A DNA stretch of 64,000 nt from CAIKZZ01 sp037443765 (GCA_037443765.1 JBBINS010000002.1:8386-72385); one strand, 5' to 3'. Shown: positions 17,743 to 26,944, counted from the first letter of the stretch. Notes: generated by a model from the sequence alone, not told the origin. Program-made: numbers and translations.

Positions 17743-18663
17743 TCAGGCCGGGAAGAAGTCGATCGGCTTGGTCGTCGTGATGACCTCCACGTCCTTGTCG
17801 TCGAAGTGGAACATCTTGATGCGGGCGACAAGCTTGCGCTCGAGCTCCTCATCCTTCAGCTCGCTCGACAGGACCTTGCAGTCGGTGACCTCGCCGGTCG
17901 GCGCGATCGTCAGCTGCACCACAAGCTTGCCCTGCAGCTGGGGGTTGTCCCGCAGCGCGCGGTTGTAGAGCGCGTAGATGGCTGCCTTATTTCGGTCGAA
18001 GACCATCTCGATCTCTTCGCGGCTGCGCGACGCCTTGCCGCTAGAACCGGTGCGCTTGGCCTCGGCGTGATCCTTGCGGATGCCGTCGGCGAACGACTGC
18101 ACGCCCTGCATCGTCGAGTGCCCGTGCAGCGAGCCCGGTCCGCCGCCGAACCCGGAACTCAGCGCCGCGGTGTTGATGCCGCCGCTGCCTCCCGCCAGGT
18201 TCGAGGTGATCAGCGAGCGCTCGGCGCGCGACGGGCCGTCGACCTTGTCCTTCAGCGGCTTCGCGCTCGCGAGCTGCTCGGTGTTCAGGGCCGCCCGCAG
18301 GTCGGCGAGCTCGTCCTTGACCGCGTTCAGCGCCTTCTGCGCCTTCTTGCGCGCCTGCTCGGTCTTGTCGACGACCGGCGGCGGCACGACCGGCTTCGGC
18401 TGCACGATCGGCTTCGGCTCCGGCTTCTTCTCCTCCACGGGTTTCGGCGGCGGCAGCGGCGGCTGCAGCACGAGCTTGACGACCTCCTCCGGCAGCGGGC
18501 GGGCGATCGGGCGCTCGGGCGTCGGCAGCAACTGGGTGCCGACGACGATGATCAACCACAGGACGAGGCCGATCGTGAGCAGCCGCTTAAAGTGGCGCTC
18601 CTCGGCGTCGTTCGGTGTCCAGGGTAGTTCGAATACCCGGTAATTGGCTGCAAGCACTGTCAT
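17743..18663 (-). CDS. AgmX/PglI C-terminal domain protein (TonB-like energy transducer)
   Basis: A 306-residue protein with an N-terminal cytoplasmic stretch, one membrane helix (about residues 28-46), a Pro/Lys/Glu-rich periplasmic stalk (PPLPPPKPVEEKKPEPKP and following), a helical region, a Gly/Ser-rich linker, and a C-terminal domain (about 205-306). The C-terminal domain contains REEIEMVFDRNKAAIYALYNRAL and the TonB-like LTIAPTGEVTDCKVL. This C-terminal domain is the one found in AgmX/PglI (GltJ/GltG) of the myxococcal gliding machinery and in other TolA/TonB-like transducers. It follows an ExbB and two ExbD genes and so probably couples proton flow to periplasmic or outer-membrane work. 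Confidence 0.88.
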   Translation of the reverse strand: MTVLAANYRVFELPWTPNDAEERHFKRLLTIGLVLWLIIVVGTQLLPTPERPIARPLPEEVVKLVLQPPLPPPKPVEEKKPEPKPIVQPKPVVPPPVVDKTEQARKKAQKALNAVKDELADLRAALNTEQLASAKPLKDKVDGPSRAERSLITSNLAGGSGGINTAALSSGFGGGPGSLHGHSTMQGVQSFADGIRKDHAEAKRTGSSGKASRSREEIEMVFDRNKAAIYALYNRALRDNPQLQGKLVVQLTIAPTGEVTDCKVLSSELKDEELERKLVARIKMFHFDDKDVEVITTTKPIDFFPA

Positions 18664-18684
18664 CGGGGGCTCGCTCGGCGATTC

Positions 18685-19200
18685 TTAGCCAGGATTCGGG
18701 CCACGGTAGGCCCGCTCTTTCTCGATGACCGCGAGCGACATCTTGCCGATGTCCGCTGCGGTCGCCGCCATCATGATCTTCTTCAGCAGGCTGTACGGCA
18801 GACCCTTGTCCGCCATGACCGTGACCTCGCGCGCGGTCGGGTCGTTCGGTGCCATCAGCGTGCGCTTCTGCGTCTCGCTCTTGAGGCTGGCCTGCAGCGA
18901 CTCGCGTGCTGCGGCCACGTCGCCCTCGATGTCCGCGACCGTCGCGGTCGCCATGCCGTTCACGAAGATCGTGTCGCGCGTGACCATCAGCACCGTCGAC
19001 TCGTGCGGCCGCGACTCGGAAATCGACTGCGGAATCGAGATGTTCTTGGTGTTCGGCAGGATCTCGTAGTCCGCCGTGTGCACCAGCATGTACACCACGA
19101 GGATCACGAGCATGTCGATCATCGGGACGAGCGCGGGCATGCCGTGGCCGCGGTGGTGGCCACCGGGCCTGCGGTTGCGCTTCAGCCGTGAGCCAATCAT
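18685..19200 (-). CDS. ExbD/TolR family protein (second copy)
   Basis: A 171-residue protein with a basic cytoplasmic N-terminus (MIGSRLKRNRRPGGHHRG), one membrane helix carrying the essential Asp in PMIDMLVILVVYML, and a periplasmic ExbD/TolR domain. It is one of the two stator partners of the channel protein encoded upstream. Its ATG overlaps the stop of the first exbD gene (ATGA). The periplasmic part differs strongly from the other copy, so the two are likely to form a heteromeric complex, as AglR/AglS do in Myxococcus. Confidence 0.9.
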   Translation of the reverse strand: MIGSRLKRNRRPGGHHRGHGMPALVPMIDMLVILVVYMLVHTADYEILPNTKNISIPQSISESRPHESTVLMVTRDTIFVNGMATATVADIEGDVAAARESLQASLKSETQKRTLMAPNDPTAREVTVMADKGLPYSLLKKIMMAATAADIGKMSLAVIEKERAYRGPNPG

Positions 19201-19706
19201 GTCGGCGCGTCTCCGAGCGAGATCTGCGGGAACAACTCCCCGCGGGCCGGCTGGCCGTCGAGGGTACCTTCGTAGGACTTCACGGCGTCCATCGTCGCGA
19301 TGATCGTGTCGTACGGGATGTTCTGCTCGAGCAGCACCGTCGCCGACTTCATCTCGGGAAATTTCGCCTTGACGCGCGTCAGGAACGAGTTCAGGCCGTC
19401 GAAGTCGTAGCCGTCCGCCGTGTTCGGAAACGGCTGCAACGGGCCGGAATTCTTGTCCTGCACGACCAGGCCGTCCTTGCGCACCACGATCTCGAGCACG
19501 AGCCCCTCGGGAAGCGAAAGGGGCTCGGAGCTCTGTGCCGGCAGGTTCATCTCGACGATGTGCGTCTTCGAGAATACTGCCGTGAAGATCAGGAAGAACA
19601 GCAGGATCGTGAAGATGTCGAGCATCGGAACGATGTTGATATCGTTCCGACCCTTGTATCGCGCATGGTTGCGCGATTGCCGGCGGGCGATCGAGGATCC
19701 GCTCAT
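19197..19706 (-). CDS. ExbD/TolR family protein (first copy)
   Basis: A 169-residue ExbD/TolR protein. After a basic N-terminus, the membrane helix holds the proton-carrying Asp in VPMLDIFTILLFFLIF. The periplasmic part ends with the family strand pattern VLLEQNIPYDTIIATMDAV. The start overlaps the stop of the upstream exbB-like gene by ATGA, and the stop overlaps the next exbD in the same way, implying coupled, stoichiometric translation of the three channel subunits. Confidence 0.92.
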   Translation of the reverse strand: MSGSSIARRQSRNHARYKGRNDINIVPMLDIFTILLFFLIFTAVFSKTHIVEMNLPAQSSEPLSLPEGLVLEIVVRKDGLVVQDKNSGPLQPFPNTADGYDFDGLNSFLTRVKAKFPEMKSATVLLEQNIPYDTIIATMDAVKSYEGTLDGQPARGELFPQISLGDAPT

Positions 19707-20413
19707 GCGCGCGCCCCGCGCACCTCGCCGGTCCGCGCGGCCGCGCCCGCGGCCGCCGGCGCCTCAGCGCCCGGCGTGCGCTGCTGACGCTCGGTGATCG
19801 CGTTCAGGAACTTGACGCTCGCGACCTCGAGGCTGTCGACGATGTTCGTCGTCTTGGTCTCGAGATAGAGGTGCGACAGCAGCAGCGTGATCGCAACGAG
19901 CAGGCCGAGCGCGGTGTTGTTCATCGCGACCGAGATGCTGGCGGACAGCAGGCTCGCCTTCTCGGCCGGGTTCGCCTGGGCGACCGCGGCGAAGGCGTTG
20001 ATGAGGCCGAGAACGGTGCCGAACAGGCCCATCAGCATGCCGATGTTGGCGAGCGCGGCGAGGTAGTGGGTGCGCCGTTCGAGGTGCGGGATGACCTCGA
20101 CCAGGCTTTCCTCCATCGCCTTCTCGATGTCCTCGCGACGGCGAGCCGTCGTGATCCGGCTCAAGCCGTAGCGCATGACCTGCGCGAGCGCGGTGTCCGA
20201 ATCGGACACGGCGTTGGTCGCCTGCTTGAAGTTGCCCGCCTCGAACAGCGGCTGCAGCTGGTCCCACAGGCGCTTGTTGCCCGTGCCGACCTTCATCAGG
20301 TAGGCGAAGCGCTCGATGGCGATGACGAGGCCGATCGCCCAGATCAGGGCGATGGGGTACAGGAAGAAACCTCCCTGCTTGAAGAAGTTCACAATTACGT
20401 CGTAGGCATGCAT
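19703..20413 (-). CDS. MotA/TolQ/ExbB proton channel family protein
   Basis: A 236-residue inner-membrane protein with three helices in the ExbB/TolQ arrangement: a first one near residues 13-32 (FFLYPIALIWAIGLVIAIER), then a cytoplasmic domain, then the paired helices containing LGLINAFAAVAQA and ISVAMNNTALGLLVAI. The conserved Thr/Gly of the proton path are seen in GLFGTVLGLI and NTALGLL. It forms a proton-driven motor core with the two ExbD proteins encoded next. An AT-richer 80-bp gap separates it from the upstream gene and might hold an internal promoter. Confidence 0.93.
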   Translation of the reverse strand: MHAYDVIVNFFKQGGFFLYPIALIWAIGLVIAIERFAYLMKVGTGNKRLWDQLQPLFEAGNFKQATNAVSDSDTALAQVMRYGLSRITTARRREDIEKAMEESLVEVIPHLERRTHYLAALANIGMLMGLFGTVLGLINAFAAVAQANPAEKASLLSASISVAMNNTALGLLVAITLLLSHLYLETKTTNIVDSLEVASVKFLNAITERQQRTPGAEAPAAAGAAARTGEVRGARA

Positions 20414-20494
20414 CTCCGCTGCTCCGTTCGATTCCGCGAGTTATGCCGGCACGGCCGGTCCATTTCACTCAAGTTATGTTACGAATACCGTGGC

Positions 20495-20983
20495 TTACTT
20501 CTCAGGCTGCGGCCCGGCCGCCCGACCTGTGATGTGCGTCTCGCCCCGCGCCCGATCCGGCGCCAGCGCATTGAAATAATCGACCTCGCGCCGGAAGACC
20601 TCCCGGTCCACCGGCGCCAGCGCCTCGTCGACCAGGCTGTTGACCGGCCGGCCGGCCAGGTCGCCGATGTCCGACCGCTTCCAGGGCACGATCACCATGA
20701 CCTTCGGCAGCTCGCGGTTGCCGGTGATCTGGGTCGTCTCGAGTTCGAGCCGGTCCATCGCCTTGGCGGTCTTCTCGGCGGTGCCCGCGTCGCCCTTGGC
20801 GGCGGACTTGCGGGGCCGCGTGGCGGCTGCGCGCGGCGCGGCGACCGCCGGCTCGGCGTCCCGGACAGCCGCGGAAGCCGCCCGGGCGGCCGCTTGCGGC
20901 TCAGCCGGCGGCGCGTCCGCCGCCCGGGCGGCGCCGAGCGCCACCAGGGCGCCGAGCAAGGCGATCAGCGGACTCGTCTTCAT
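20495..20983 (-). CDS. Exported protein of the ExbB/ExbD/TPR operon, unknown function
   Basis: A 162-residue protein with a signal peptide (MKTSPLIALLGALVALGAARA), an Ala-rich linker, and a compact C-terminal half containing RLELETTQITGNRELPKV and VIVPWKRSDIGDLAGRP. No known domain was recognised. Translation is coupled to the large TPR gene (ATGA overlap at 20980-20983). Its conserved place between the TPR genes and the motor genes suggests a periplasmic link between them, but that is inference from order. Confidence 0.7.
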   Translation of the reverse strand: MKTSPLIALLGALVALGAARAADAPPAEPQAAARAASAAVRDAEPAVAAPRAAATRPRKSAAKGDAGTAEKTAKAMDRLELETTQITGNRELPKVMVIVPWKRSDIGDLAGRPVNSLVDEALAPVDREVFRREVDYFNALAPDRARGETHITGRAAGPQPEK

Positions 20984-23900
20984 TTGGCCTCCGCGCGTGC
21001 GCTTTTTTGCCCGGCGCCGAGGCGCTGCCGGATCTCGGCAATCCAGGCCGACATGACCTTGTCCTCGCCACCGACCAGCGCCAGCGCCCGCTCGTACTCA
21101 CCCAGTGCCTCGGCGGGCTTCTGCACGTACAGGTCGAGCAGCACGCCGAGGTTACGGTGCGCACGGGCATCGCTGGCGTCCAGCTCCAGCGAGTGGCGGT
21201 AGGACTGCTCCGCCTCGGCAAACTTGCCGAGCTGCCGGTAGACGATACCGAGCTGCGCGGCGGCCGTCGCGCTCGCCGGGTGGCGCTTCAGCGCCTCGCC
21301 GAGCGCGGCCTCGGCTTCCGGCCACTGCTGCGCTCGCGACAGCAGGATGCCGTGATTGAGCGGCGGCCCTGCGAGGGCCGGCGCCTGGGTCGCGAGCGCG
21401 ACGAACTCCGTGTCGGCCTGAGCGCCGCCACTTTCGGCGGCCGCGACCGCCTCCTGGAAGCGGACCGCGATCGGCAGCGGCACCGCGGGCGCGACCGGTT
21501 GCGGCGCCGGCGCGGCGCCCTTGCCGTTCGCCGGCGGCGGGCTGGCCGGCGGCGGTGGCATGGCCCCCGCGGCGGCGTCGATGACGAGATCCTCGTTCTC
21601 CTCGGTCTTGCCGAAGCGCGCCGGCTTGAGCTTGGCGAGGGCCGCATAGCTCGCGCGAACCGGCTCGTTGTAGAGCCCCTGCGCTGCGCGCGCGGTGTTG
21701 ACGAGGTGGATGTCGATCGCCTTTTCCTCGAACGGATAGGCCTGTTCCTCGAGCAACAGGTCGTACTGCTCGAGCTCCTCCCCGGCGAGACTCTTCGGGC
21801 GCTCCGACTTCAGCAGGTCCACGCCCAGCTGGCGGTACAGCTCGGCCATCTCGAAGGTCGCCGCGGTCGAGACCTCGGCGATCGCGTAGGCGTCCGCCGC
21901 CTCGAAGGCCTTGAGCGCACGCTGCATCGCCGCACGCTTGGCTTCCAGCGACTTCTTGAGCGGCAGCACGAGGCGCACGGCATTGAACGCGTCGCGCGTC
22001 GGCTGCGCGAGCTCGAGGGAGGCTTTTGCGGCGAGGTAGCGGCTGCGGTCGGTGCGCGCGGCACCGGCGCCCTGGTCCGCCTTGATGATGTCGTCGAGCA
22101 ACGCGGCGCGACGGGGCGCGTCGCCGCGCTGCTGAGCGAGGTCGGCGAGCTTCTGCCGCGCCTCCAGCGCCGCCTCGAAGGGCTGCGGGTAGCGCTTGAC
22201 GTAGCTCTCCCACGTGGCGACCGTCCTCGCGACGTCGCCGGACTTCTCGTACAGGGCCGCCGCTTGCGACAGCGCTTCGCGCTGCACGTCGGCGTTGCCT
22301 CCGGGCGCGGAAGCGATGCGCTCGAACTCGACGGCCGCCGGGCCCGGCCGGCCCGCCTCGACGTAGGCGACGGCGAGCTTGCGGGTGACCTCGGGCTGGA
22401 GCTCGCTGGCCGGGAAGTTGCGCCGGAAACCCTCGAGCACCTCGATCGCCTTCGGCCAGTCCTTCATCCCGATCAGCAGCGCCGCGGCGTCATAGTCCGC
22501 GGTGGCGCGGATCTTGGCGAGCGGCGCCAGCTGCGCGACGCGCAGGAAGTCGCCGACCGCGCCGGCATCGTCGCCGGCCGCCTTGCGCGCCTCGCCCTGC
22601 TTGTACACGGAGGCCGCGACGCGTTCGTCGATCGCCGGGCGTTGCGGGTCGTTCGCCGCGAGCAGCGACTGCACCTGCAGGTACGCCCCTTCGGACTTGT
22701 CGAACTGGCCGAGCTCGAACTGGCCGTTGGCGATCACCGTCCAGACGGTCCGCTGCTTCTCGACGTCGACCGGCGGCTGGCGCGCCAGCACGATGTCGGC
22801 AACGTCGATCGCCTTGGCGTAGTCCTTGAGGTCGTAGTACTCGCGTGCCGTGCGCACCAGCACCGGCGCGCTCTCCGGGTGGGCCTGGAACGTCGTCGCG
22901 AAGCGCAGACCGCTCTCGAGGCCCTGGCGGTGCCAGGCGCTCTTGGCCTCGCCCTGGAGCGCCGCCTCCTCCTTCTCGTAGGACACGAGCGCGGCGTAGC
23001 CGGCGGTCGCGGACTTGTCGTTCGGCGGGTAGCCGTATGCGGCGTGCTCGTACTCGAGCGCGGCATCGTGAAACTGGTGGCTCTCGAACAGCGTGTCGGC
23101 GAGCAGGTAATTGGTGGTCGCGGCTTCCTTGTCGTCCGGGAACGACTTCAGGTATTCGCGGTACCAGCGCGCCGCCTCCTGGTAGTCCGCCGGCTGTTTG
23201 GTCGCCTGCGCCTGCGCGTGGTAGTAGGAAGCGAGGTCCTTGACGTTCGTCTTGAGCTCGCGGACGACGAGCGGCGCGTCGGCCGGCTGGCGGTGCGCCC
23301 AGAACGACGACCCCAGGCGATACTGCTCGACGTACTCGCGCTTGCCGTCGAGCACGAGCGAGGCGAAGCCGCCGCGCTTGTAGGCATCGATGGCCTGCAT
23401 CTGCAGCAACGGCGCCCGCTCGTGATCCGGGTCGCGCTTGGCGAACGCACGGTAGGCGTTCGCGCCGTCGGTCCAGCGCTCCTTGCTGACGTACAGGTCG
23501 CCGAGCGTGCCGTACAGCAGGTAGGCGTACGGCTTCGCGCCGTGGCGCGCGAGGAAGCTATCGACACCCTTCGCCTCGTCCTCGAACGAGAATGTGATGG
23601 CGCACACCCGCAGCGTGTCCTCGACCAGCTCGCGCTGCGGACGCGTGAAGCCGTCGATGTCCCGTTCCTTGCCTTTGGCGTCGACGAGCTTGAGGTCGAG
23701 GAGCTTCGCGAACGAGTCGAGGGCGCCCTCGGACTCACCGCGCTTGAACTGCGCCCAGCCGTGCTTGTACAGGCTCTGCTCGTAGAACTCCGACTTCGGC
23801 CCGAAGGCAATCACGCGGGCGTAGGCGCCCTCGGCATCCGCCCAGCGCTTGTCCATGAACATGATTTCGCCGCGCCGGAACTGCGCCTCGTCGACGTAGC

Positions 23901-24375
23901 GGCTCGCCGGATACCGCTTGACCAGCTGGTCGAGCGACGCGAGCGCCCGGTCGCCCTGCTGGTTGGCCTCGTAGGCGCGCGCCAGCTGATAGAGGACGGC
24001 GTCGTTGCGCTCGTAGTCCGGATAGGCCTTGAGGAGCCTCGTGTAGAGCACGATCGCGTCCGCCGTGTCGAGGGGCGAACCCTCGGCGAGCTCCTTCTCG
24101 ATGCGGTTGAGCTCGCCGGCCTCGAGCTTGAGGTCGCCGAGCCGGCGCATCGCCTCCGCCCGCAGTGCAGCATCGCCGCGCTCGAGGTTCAGGAATTCCT
24201 GGTAGTTCTGCCGCGCCTTGTCGGAGTTCGCGTCGCTCGGCCCGTCCGGCTGGACGTCGACCTGACGGTCCTTGAGGTCGCCGATCGTCGGCTGCTTCTT
24301 AGGCGCCGCGCCGGCGACGCCGGCGGCCAGCGCCGCCGCGCAGACGAAGGCCAGCAGGGAGGCGGCCTTGCTCAT
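20980..24375 (-). CDS. Large periplasmic tetratricopeptide-repeat protein
   Basis: A 1131-residue protein with a signal peptide (ending near AAGVAGA) followed by TPR-type helical repeats over almost its whole length, e.g. AVLYQLARAYEANQQGDRAL and the C-terminal AAAQLGIVYRQLGKFAEAEQ. A Pro/Gly-rich linker (about residues 930-960) separates the main array from a C-terminal TPR block. This architecture matches the periplasmic TPR components (GltD/GltE/AglT type) of the Agl-Glt system and YbgF-like scaffolds. It overlaps the upstream TPR gene and the downstream exported-protein gene by 4 bp each, so it is made as part of the same complex. Confidence 0.88.
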   Translation of the reverse strand: MSKAASLLAFVCAAALAAGVAGAAPKKQPTIGDLKDRQVDVQPDGPSDANSDKARQNYQEFLNLERGDAALRAEAMRRLGDLKLEAGELNRIEKELAEGSPLDTADAIVLYTRLLKAYPDYERNDAVLYQLARAYEANQQGDRALASLDQLVKRYPASRYVDEAQFRRGEIMFMDKRWADAEGAYARVIAFGPKSEFYEQSLYKHGWAQFKRGESEGALDSFAKLLDLKLVDAKGKERDIDGFTRPQRELVEDTLRVCAITFSFEDEAKGVDSFLARHGAKPYAYLLYGTLGDLYVSKERWTDGANAYRAFAKRDPDHERAPLLQMQAIDAYKRGGFASLVLDGKREYVEQYRLGSSFWAHRQPADAPLVVRELKTNVKDLASYYHAQAQATKQPADYQEAARWYREYLKSFPDDKEAATTNYLLADTLFESHQFHDAALEYEHAAYGYPPNDKSATAGYAALVSYEKEEAALQGEAKSAWHRQGLESGLRFATTFQAHPESAPVLVRTAREYYDLKDYAKAIDVADIVLARQPPVDVEKQRTVWTVIANGQFELGQFDKSEGAYLQVQSLLAANDPQRPAIDERVAASVYKQGEARKAAGDDAGAVGDFLRVAQLAPLAKIRATADYDAAALLIGMKDWPKAIEVLEGFRRNFPASELQPEVTRKLAVAYVEAGRPGPAAVEFERIASAPGGNADVQREALSQAAALYEKSGDVARTVATWESYVKRYPQPFEAALEARQKLADLAQQRGDAPRRAALLDDIIKADQGAGAARTDRSRYLAAKASLELAQPTRDAFNAVRLVLPLKKSLEAKRAAMQRALKAFEAADAYAIAEVSTAATFEMAELYRQLGVDLLKSERPKSLAGEELEQYDLLLEEQAYPFEEKAIDIHLVNTARAAQGLYNEPVRASYAALAKLKPARFGKTEENEDLVIDAAAGAMPPPPASPPPANGKGAAPAPQPVAPAVPLPIAVRFQEAVAAAESGGAQADTEFVALATQAPALAGPPLNHGILLSRAQQWPEAEAALGEALKRHPASATAAAQLGIVYRQLGKFAEAEQSYRHSLELDASDARAHRNLGVLLDLYVQKPAEALGEYERALALVGGEDKVMSAWIAEIRQRLGAGQKSARAEAK

Positions 24376-26348
24376 CGGGCGCCGTCCGGGGGTGGTGGCA
24401 TCGCCGGCGCGGCGGGCGCCGGGCGCTCGCTGCGCTTGGCGTCGGTGTCCGAGGCGCGATCATAGATCGTCGCGAGCGAATAGCGCGCCTGCAGCATGTA
24501 CGTGGAGATGCGTTCCTTCTGGGACTCCAGCTCGCGGACGGCGATGTCGGCGAGGTAGTCGGCCTGGGCACGCTGCAGCGCGGCAAGGCGGTCGCGCGCG
24601 GCCTCGATCCGCGGACGCAGGGCCGCGATGCGGCCGGCGAACTCGCCGTTTCGGTCCGGCACGGCCTGCTTGGCCTCCTGCACCAGCGACCAGCGCTTCT
24701 CGGTCTCGCGCAGCGCCTGCGAGACCTCGCGCACGCCCTTGCGGACGGCCCAGGCGCGCGCCTTGAAGCCGTCGTTCATCTCCCAGTACAGCACGCCGCG
24801 GATCAAGCGCAGCTTCTCGCGCGCATCGTCGAGGTCCGGATCGGCGCCGGCGGTCGCGAGGACGGCCTCCATCTGCTCGACCTGCGACCAGAGCTCGCGC
24901 TCGCGGGGCGTGCCGAGCGCCGCCACGTCGCCGTTGTTCTCCGCGCTGACGACCCGCGACTCGATCTCGGTGCGGCGGCGCTGAAGCTCCTCGAGATCGA
25001 CGCCGTCGAGCTTGGCGAGCACGGCCGGCAGCCGCGTGGCGTAGCGCTCGCGGCGCGTCGCGAGCATGTCGTCGAACGCCTCGACGCTCGTCGACCACGC
25101 ATCGAGGTTGCGCTCCATGTAGCGCAGCATCCGGAAATTCTTCAAGCCTTCCTGGAAGTCGTTCTGCGCCAGCAGGTGGTAGAGGTAGCGCGACTCCGGC
25201 GCGTCCGGCAGCGATGATAGCTGCCAGAACCAGCCCAGCTGGTTGCGCGACTCGTTCTTCACGATCGTCTCGAGCATGCCGCCGCGCCGAATCGCCGCGA
25301 TCGACTCGTCGAGGCGGCCGGTCTCGGTACCGAACTCCCGGATCGCCGCCTCGTAGTATTCGGCCGCCTGCCGGTTCGCGTTCAGCTTCGCGTAGGCGTA
25401 CGGAACCGCGAGGTAGCTCTCCTGTACTGCCGAGTCGAGCATGTTGCGCCCGTGCAGCTCGAGCCAGGGGACCAGCGCCTCGCGGTACTGCTGCTCGTCG
25501 CTCGCAGCCCAGCCGACGCCGAGCAGCGCCTTGGTCGACAGCGGCCCGTCGAGCCGGACGCGCTCCAGCACCGGCCGCGCCTCGGCGGGCCGCTTGGCCT
25601 GCAGCAGCGCGTAGCCGAGCGCCACGTTGGCCTTGTCGCGCAACGCGTCGAGTTCGGCGTTGGTGCGCTCCAGCCGGCCGATCTCGTCGAGGAGGCGCGA
25701 GCCGTTCTCGAGCTGGCCGCTGCGGACGAACGCGACGCCGAGATTGAACTTGGCGTACGACTGCCAGACGACCGGGCCCTTCCAGTTGTCGAGCACGGCG
25801 ATCGCCGCCGGGTACTTGCCCTGATAGAGCAGTGCCTGCGCGAGCAGCATATGGCGCTCGGCGTCCATCGCCGGCGTCAGCCCGGCCTTGCCCGACGCGG
25901 CCAGCGCGTCGGCGGCCTTCTCGTAGTAGCCGCGCTGGTACCAGACCTTGCCGAGGAAGAAGCGGGCGCGATCGCGCACTGGTTGCGGCACGTTCTTGCG
26001 GTCGAGCACCTCGGCGAAGATCTGGCCGGCCTCGCGGTGCTGGCCGAGCGACAGGTACAGACCGCCGAGCAGCAGCTGGGCGTCCTCTTGGTGGTGCGAC
26101 AGTCGACCGTTCTGCTGCGCCGCGGTCAGCCGGGTCAGGGCGTCGAAGTAGTCGTCCTGGTAGAAGTAGAAGAGGACGTCGCCGTAATACAGGTCACGGA
26201 CCTTGACGGGCGGCAACGCACCCGGCGTCGCGGCCTTCTTCGGCGCAGCCGCTCCCGCCCCCGGCGCCACGGCCAGGGCGAGCGCCAGTGCGCACACCCG
26301 CAGGCGTGCGCCGCAGCGGGTCGCGATGCCGACTCGGCTCACTCCCAC
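24372..26348 (-). CDS. Periplasmic tetratricopeptide-repeat protein
   Basis: A 658-residue exported protein. A signal peptide ends around GAGAAAP, then TPR repeats cover about residues 50-350 (YYGDVLFYFYQDDYFDALTR; LLLGGLYLSLGQHREAGQIF), followed by a long charged, probably coiled-coil region to the end with many Arg/Glu/Gln. No enzymatic motif is visible. It overlaps its upstream neighbour by 10 bp and its downstream neighbour by 4 bp. It is a probable periplasmic partner of the ExbB/ExbD/AgmX motor. Confidence 0.85.
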   Translation of the reverse strand: MGVSRVGIATRCGARLRVCALALALAVAPGAGAAAPKKAATPGALPPVKVRDLYYGDVLFYFYQDDYFDALTRLTAAQQNGRLSHHQEDAQLLLGGLYLSLGQHREAGQIFAEVLDRKNVPQPVRDRARFFLGKVWYQRGYYEKAADALAASGKAGLTPAMDAERHMLLAQALLYQGKYPAAIAVLDNWKGPVVWQSYAKFNLGVAFVRSGQLENGSRLLDEIGRLERTNAELDALRDKANVALGYALLQAKRPAEARPVLERVRLDGPLSTKALLGVGWAASDEQQYREALVPWLELHGRNMLDSAVQESYLAVPYAYAKLNANRQAAEYYEAAIREFGTETGRLDESIAAIRRGGMLETIVKNESRNQLGWFWQLSSLPDAPESRYLYHLLAQNDFQEGLKNFRMLRYMERNLDAWSTSVEAFDDMLATRRERYATRLPAVLAKLDGVDLEELQRRRTEIESRVVSAENNGDVAALGTPRERELWSQVEQMEAVLATAGADPDLDDAREKLRLIRGVLYWEMNDGFKARAWAVRKGVREVSQALRETEKRWSLVQEAKQAVPDRNGEFAGRIAALRPRIEAARDRLAALQRAQADYLADIAVRELESQKERISTYMLQARYSLATIYDRASDTDAKRSERPAPAAPAMPPPPDGAR

Positions 26349-26944
26349 TCCTTGACCTTGAACTCCGGCTGCTGCGCGCTCTGCCGGTCGGAAATCTTGA
26401 GCTCGAGATACTTCGCGCCGACGCCCTTCTCGAAGTTCAGGTTCGCACCACGCTTGTAGTCGCGCTCGTGCGGCCCCTTGCCCGTGAAGAAGGCGACCAG
26501 CTCGTGCTTGCCGGTCTTCAGGTTGCCGATGAAGACGCGGTGGACGCCGCCGCGATTCAGGGCCTCGACCTCACGGTCCGTGTACAGATAGTTCGCTACT
26601 ACCTTGTTGTCGAGCCTGATCTGCACCGAATCCAGTTCGAAGAAGGTGCCGACGTCGAGCGACAGGAACACCGCGACCTGGGTGTTCGCGGGGAACAGCA
26701 GTTCTTCCTCGAGCATGAACAGGTCGCGATTGAGGTCGAGGACCTCCTTCTTGAGACCCTGGACCTCGCCGTCGAGGCTCTTGAAGTCGCCACCGCTGGC
26801 GGCCGGTGCCGCCGGAGCGCCTGCCGGGACTGCGGCCGGGGCCTCGTCGGCGGGCGGCGTGGCGCCGGCCGGCGCGGCGAGCGCGAGCAGCGCGCAGGCC
26901 GCGGCCGAGCGGATGAACAGTGCGAGAGATTTGGTGGTTACCAT
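26339..26944 (-). CDS. Exported coiled-coil/beta-domain protein, first gene of the motor operon
   Basis: A 201-residue protein from ATG 26944 (AAAGG lies 10 bases upstream; a longer form from 26965 is possible). It has a signal peptide ending near APAGATPP, a low-complexity Ala/Pro segment, a short coiled coil (SLDGEVQGLKKEVLDLNRDL), and a beta-rich domain with KVVANYLYTDREVEALNRGG and KTGKHELVAFFTGKG. The C-terminal part resembles small Ig-like/PEGA-type domains, but no assignment is secure. It is cotranslated with the TPR genes and likely belongs to the same envelope complex. Confidence 0.75.
   Translation of the reverse strand: MVTTKSLALFIRSAAACALLALAAPAGATPPADEAPAAVPAGAPAAPAASGGDFKSLDGEVQGLKKEVLDLNRDLFMLEEELLFPANTQVAVFLSLDVGTFFELDSVQIRLDNKVVANYLYTDREVEALNRGGVHRVFIGNLKTGKHELVAFFTGKGPHERDYKRGANLNFEKGVGAKYLELKISDRQSAQQPEFKVKEWE

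Noticed and set aside
21007..24465. A 1152-codon open frame antisense to the large TPR gene
   Set aside because: Composition is Arg/Leu/Glu-rich without any domain, and the opposite strand encodes a clear signal peptide and TPR protein with coupled neighbours.
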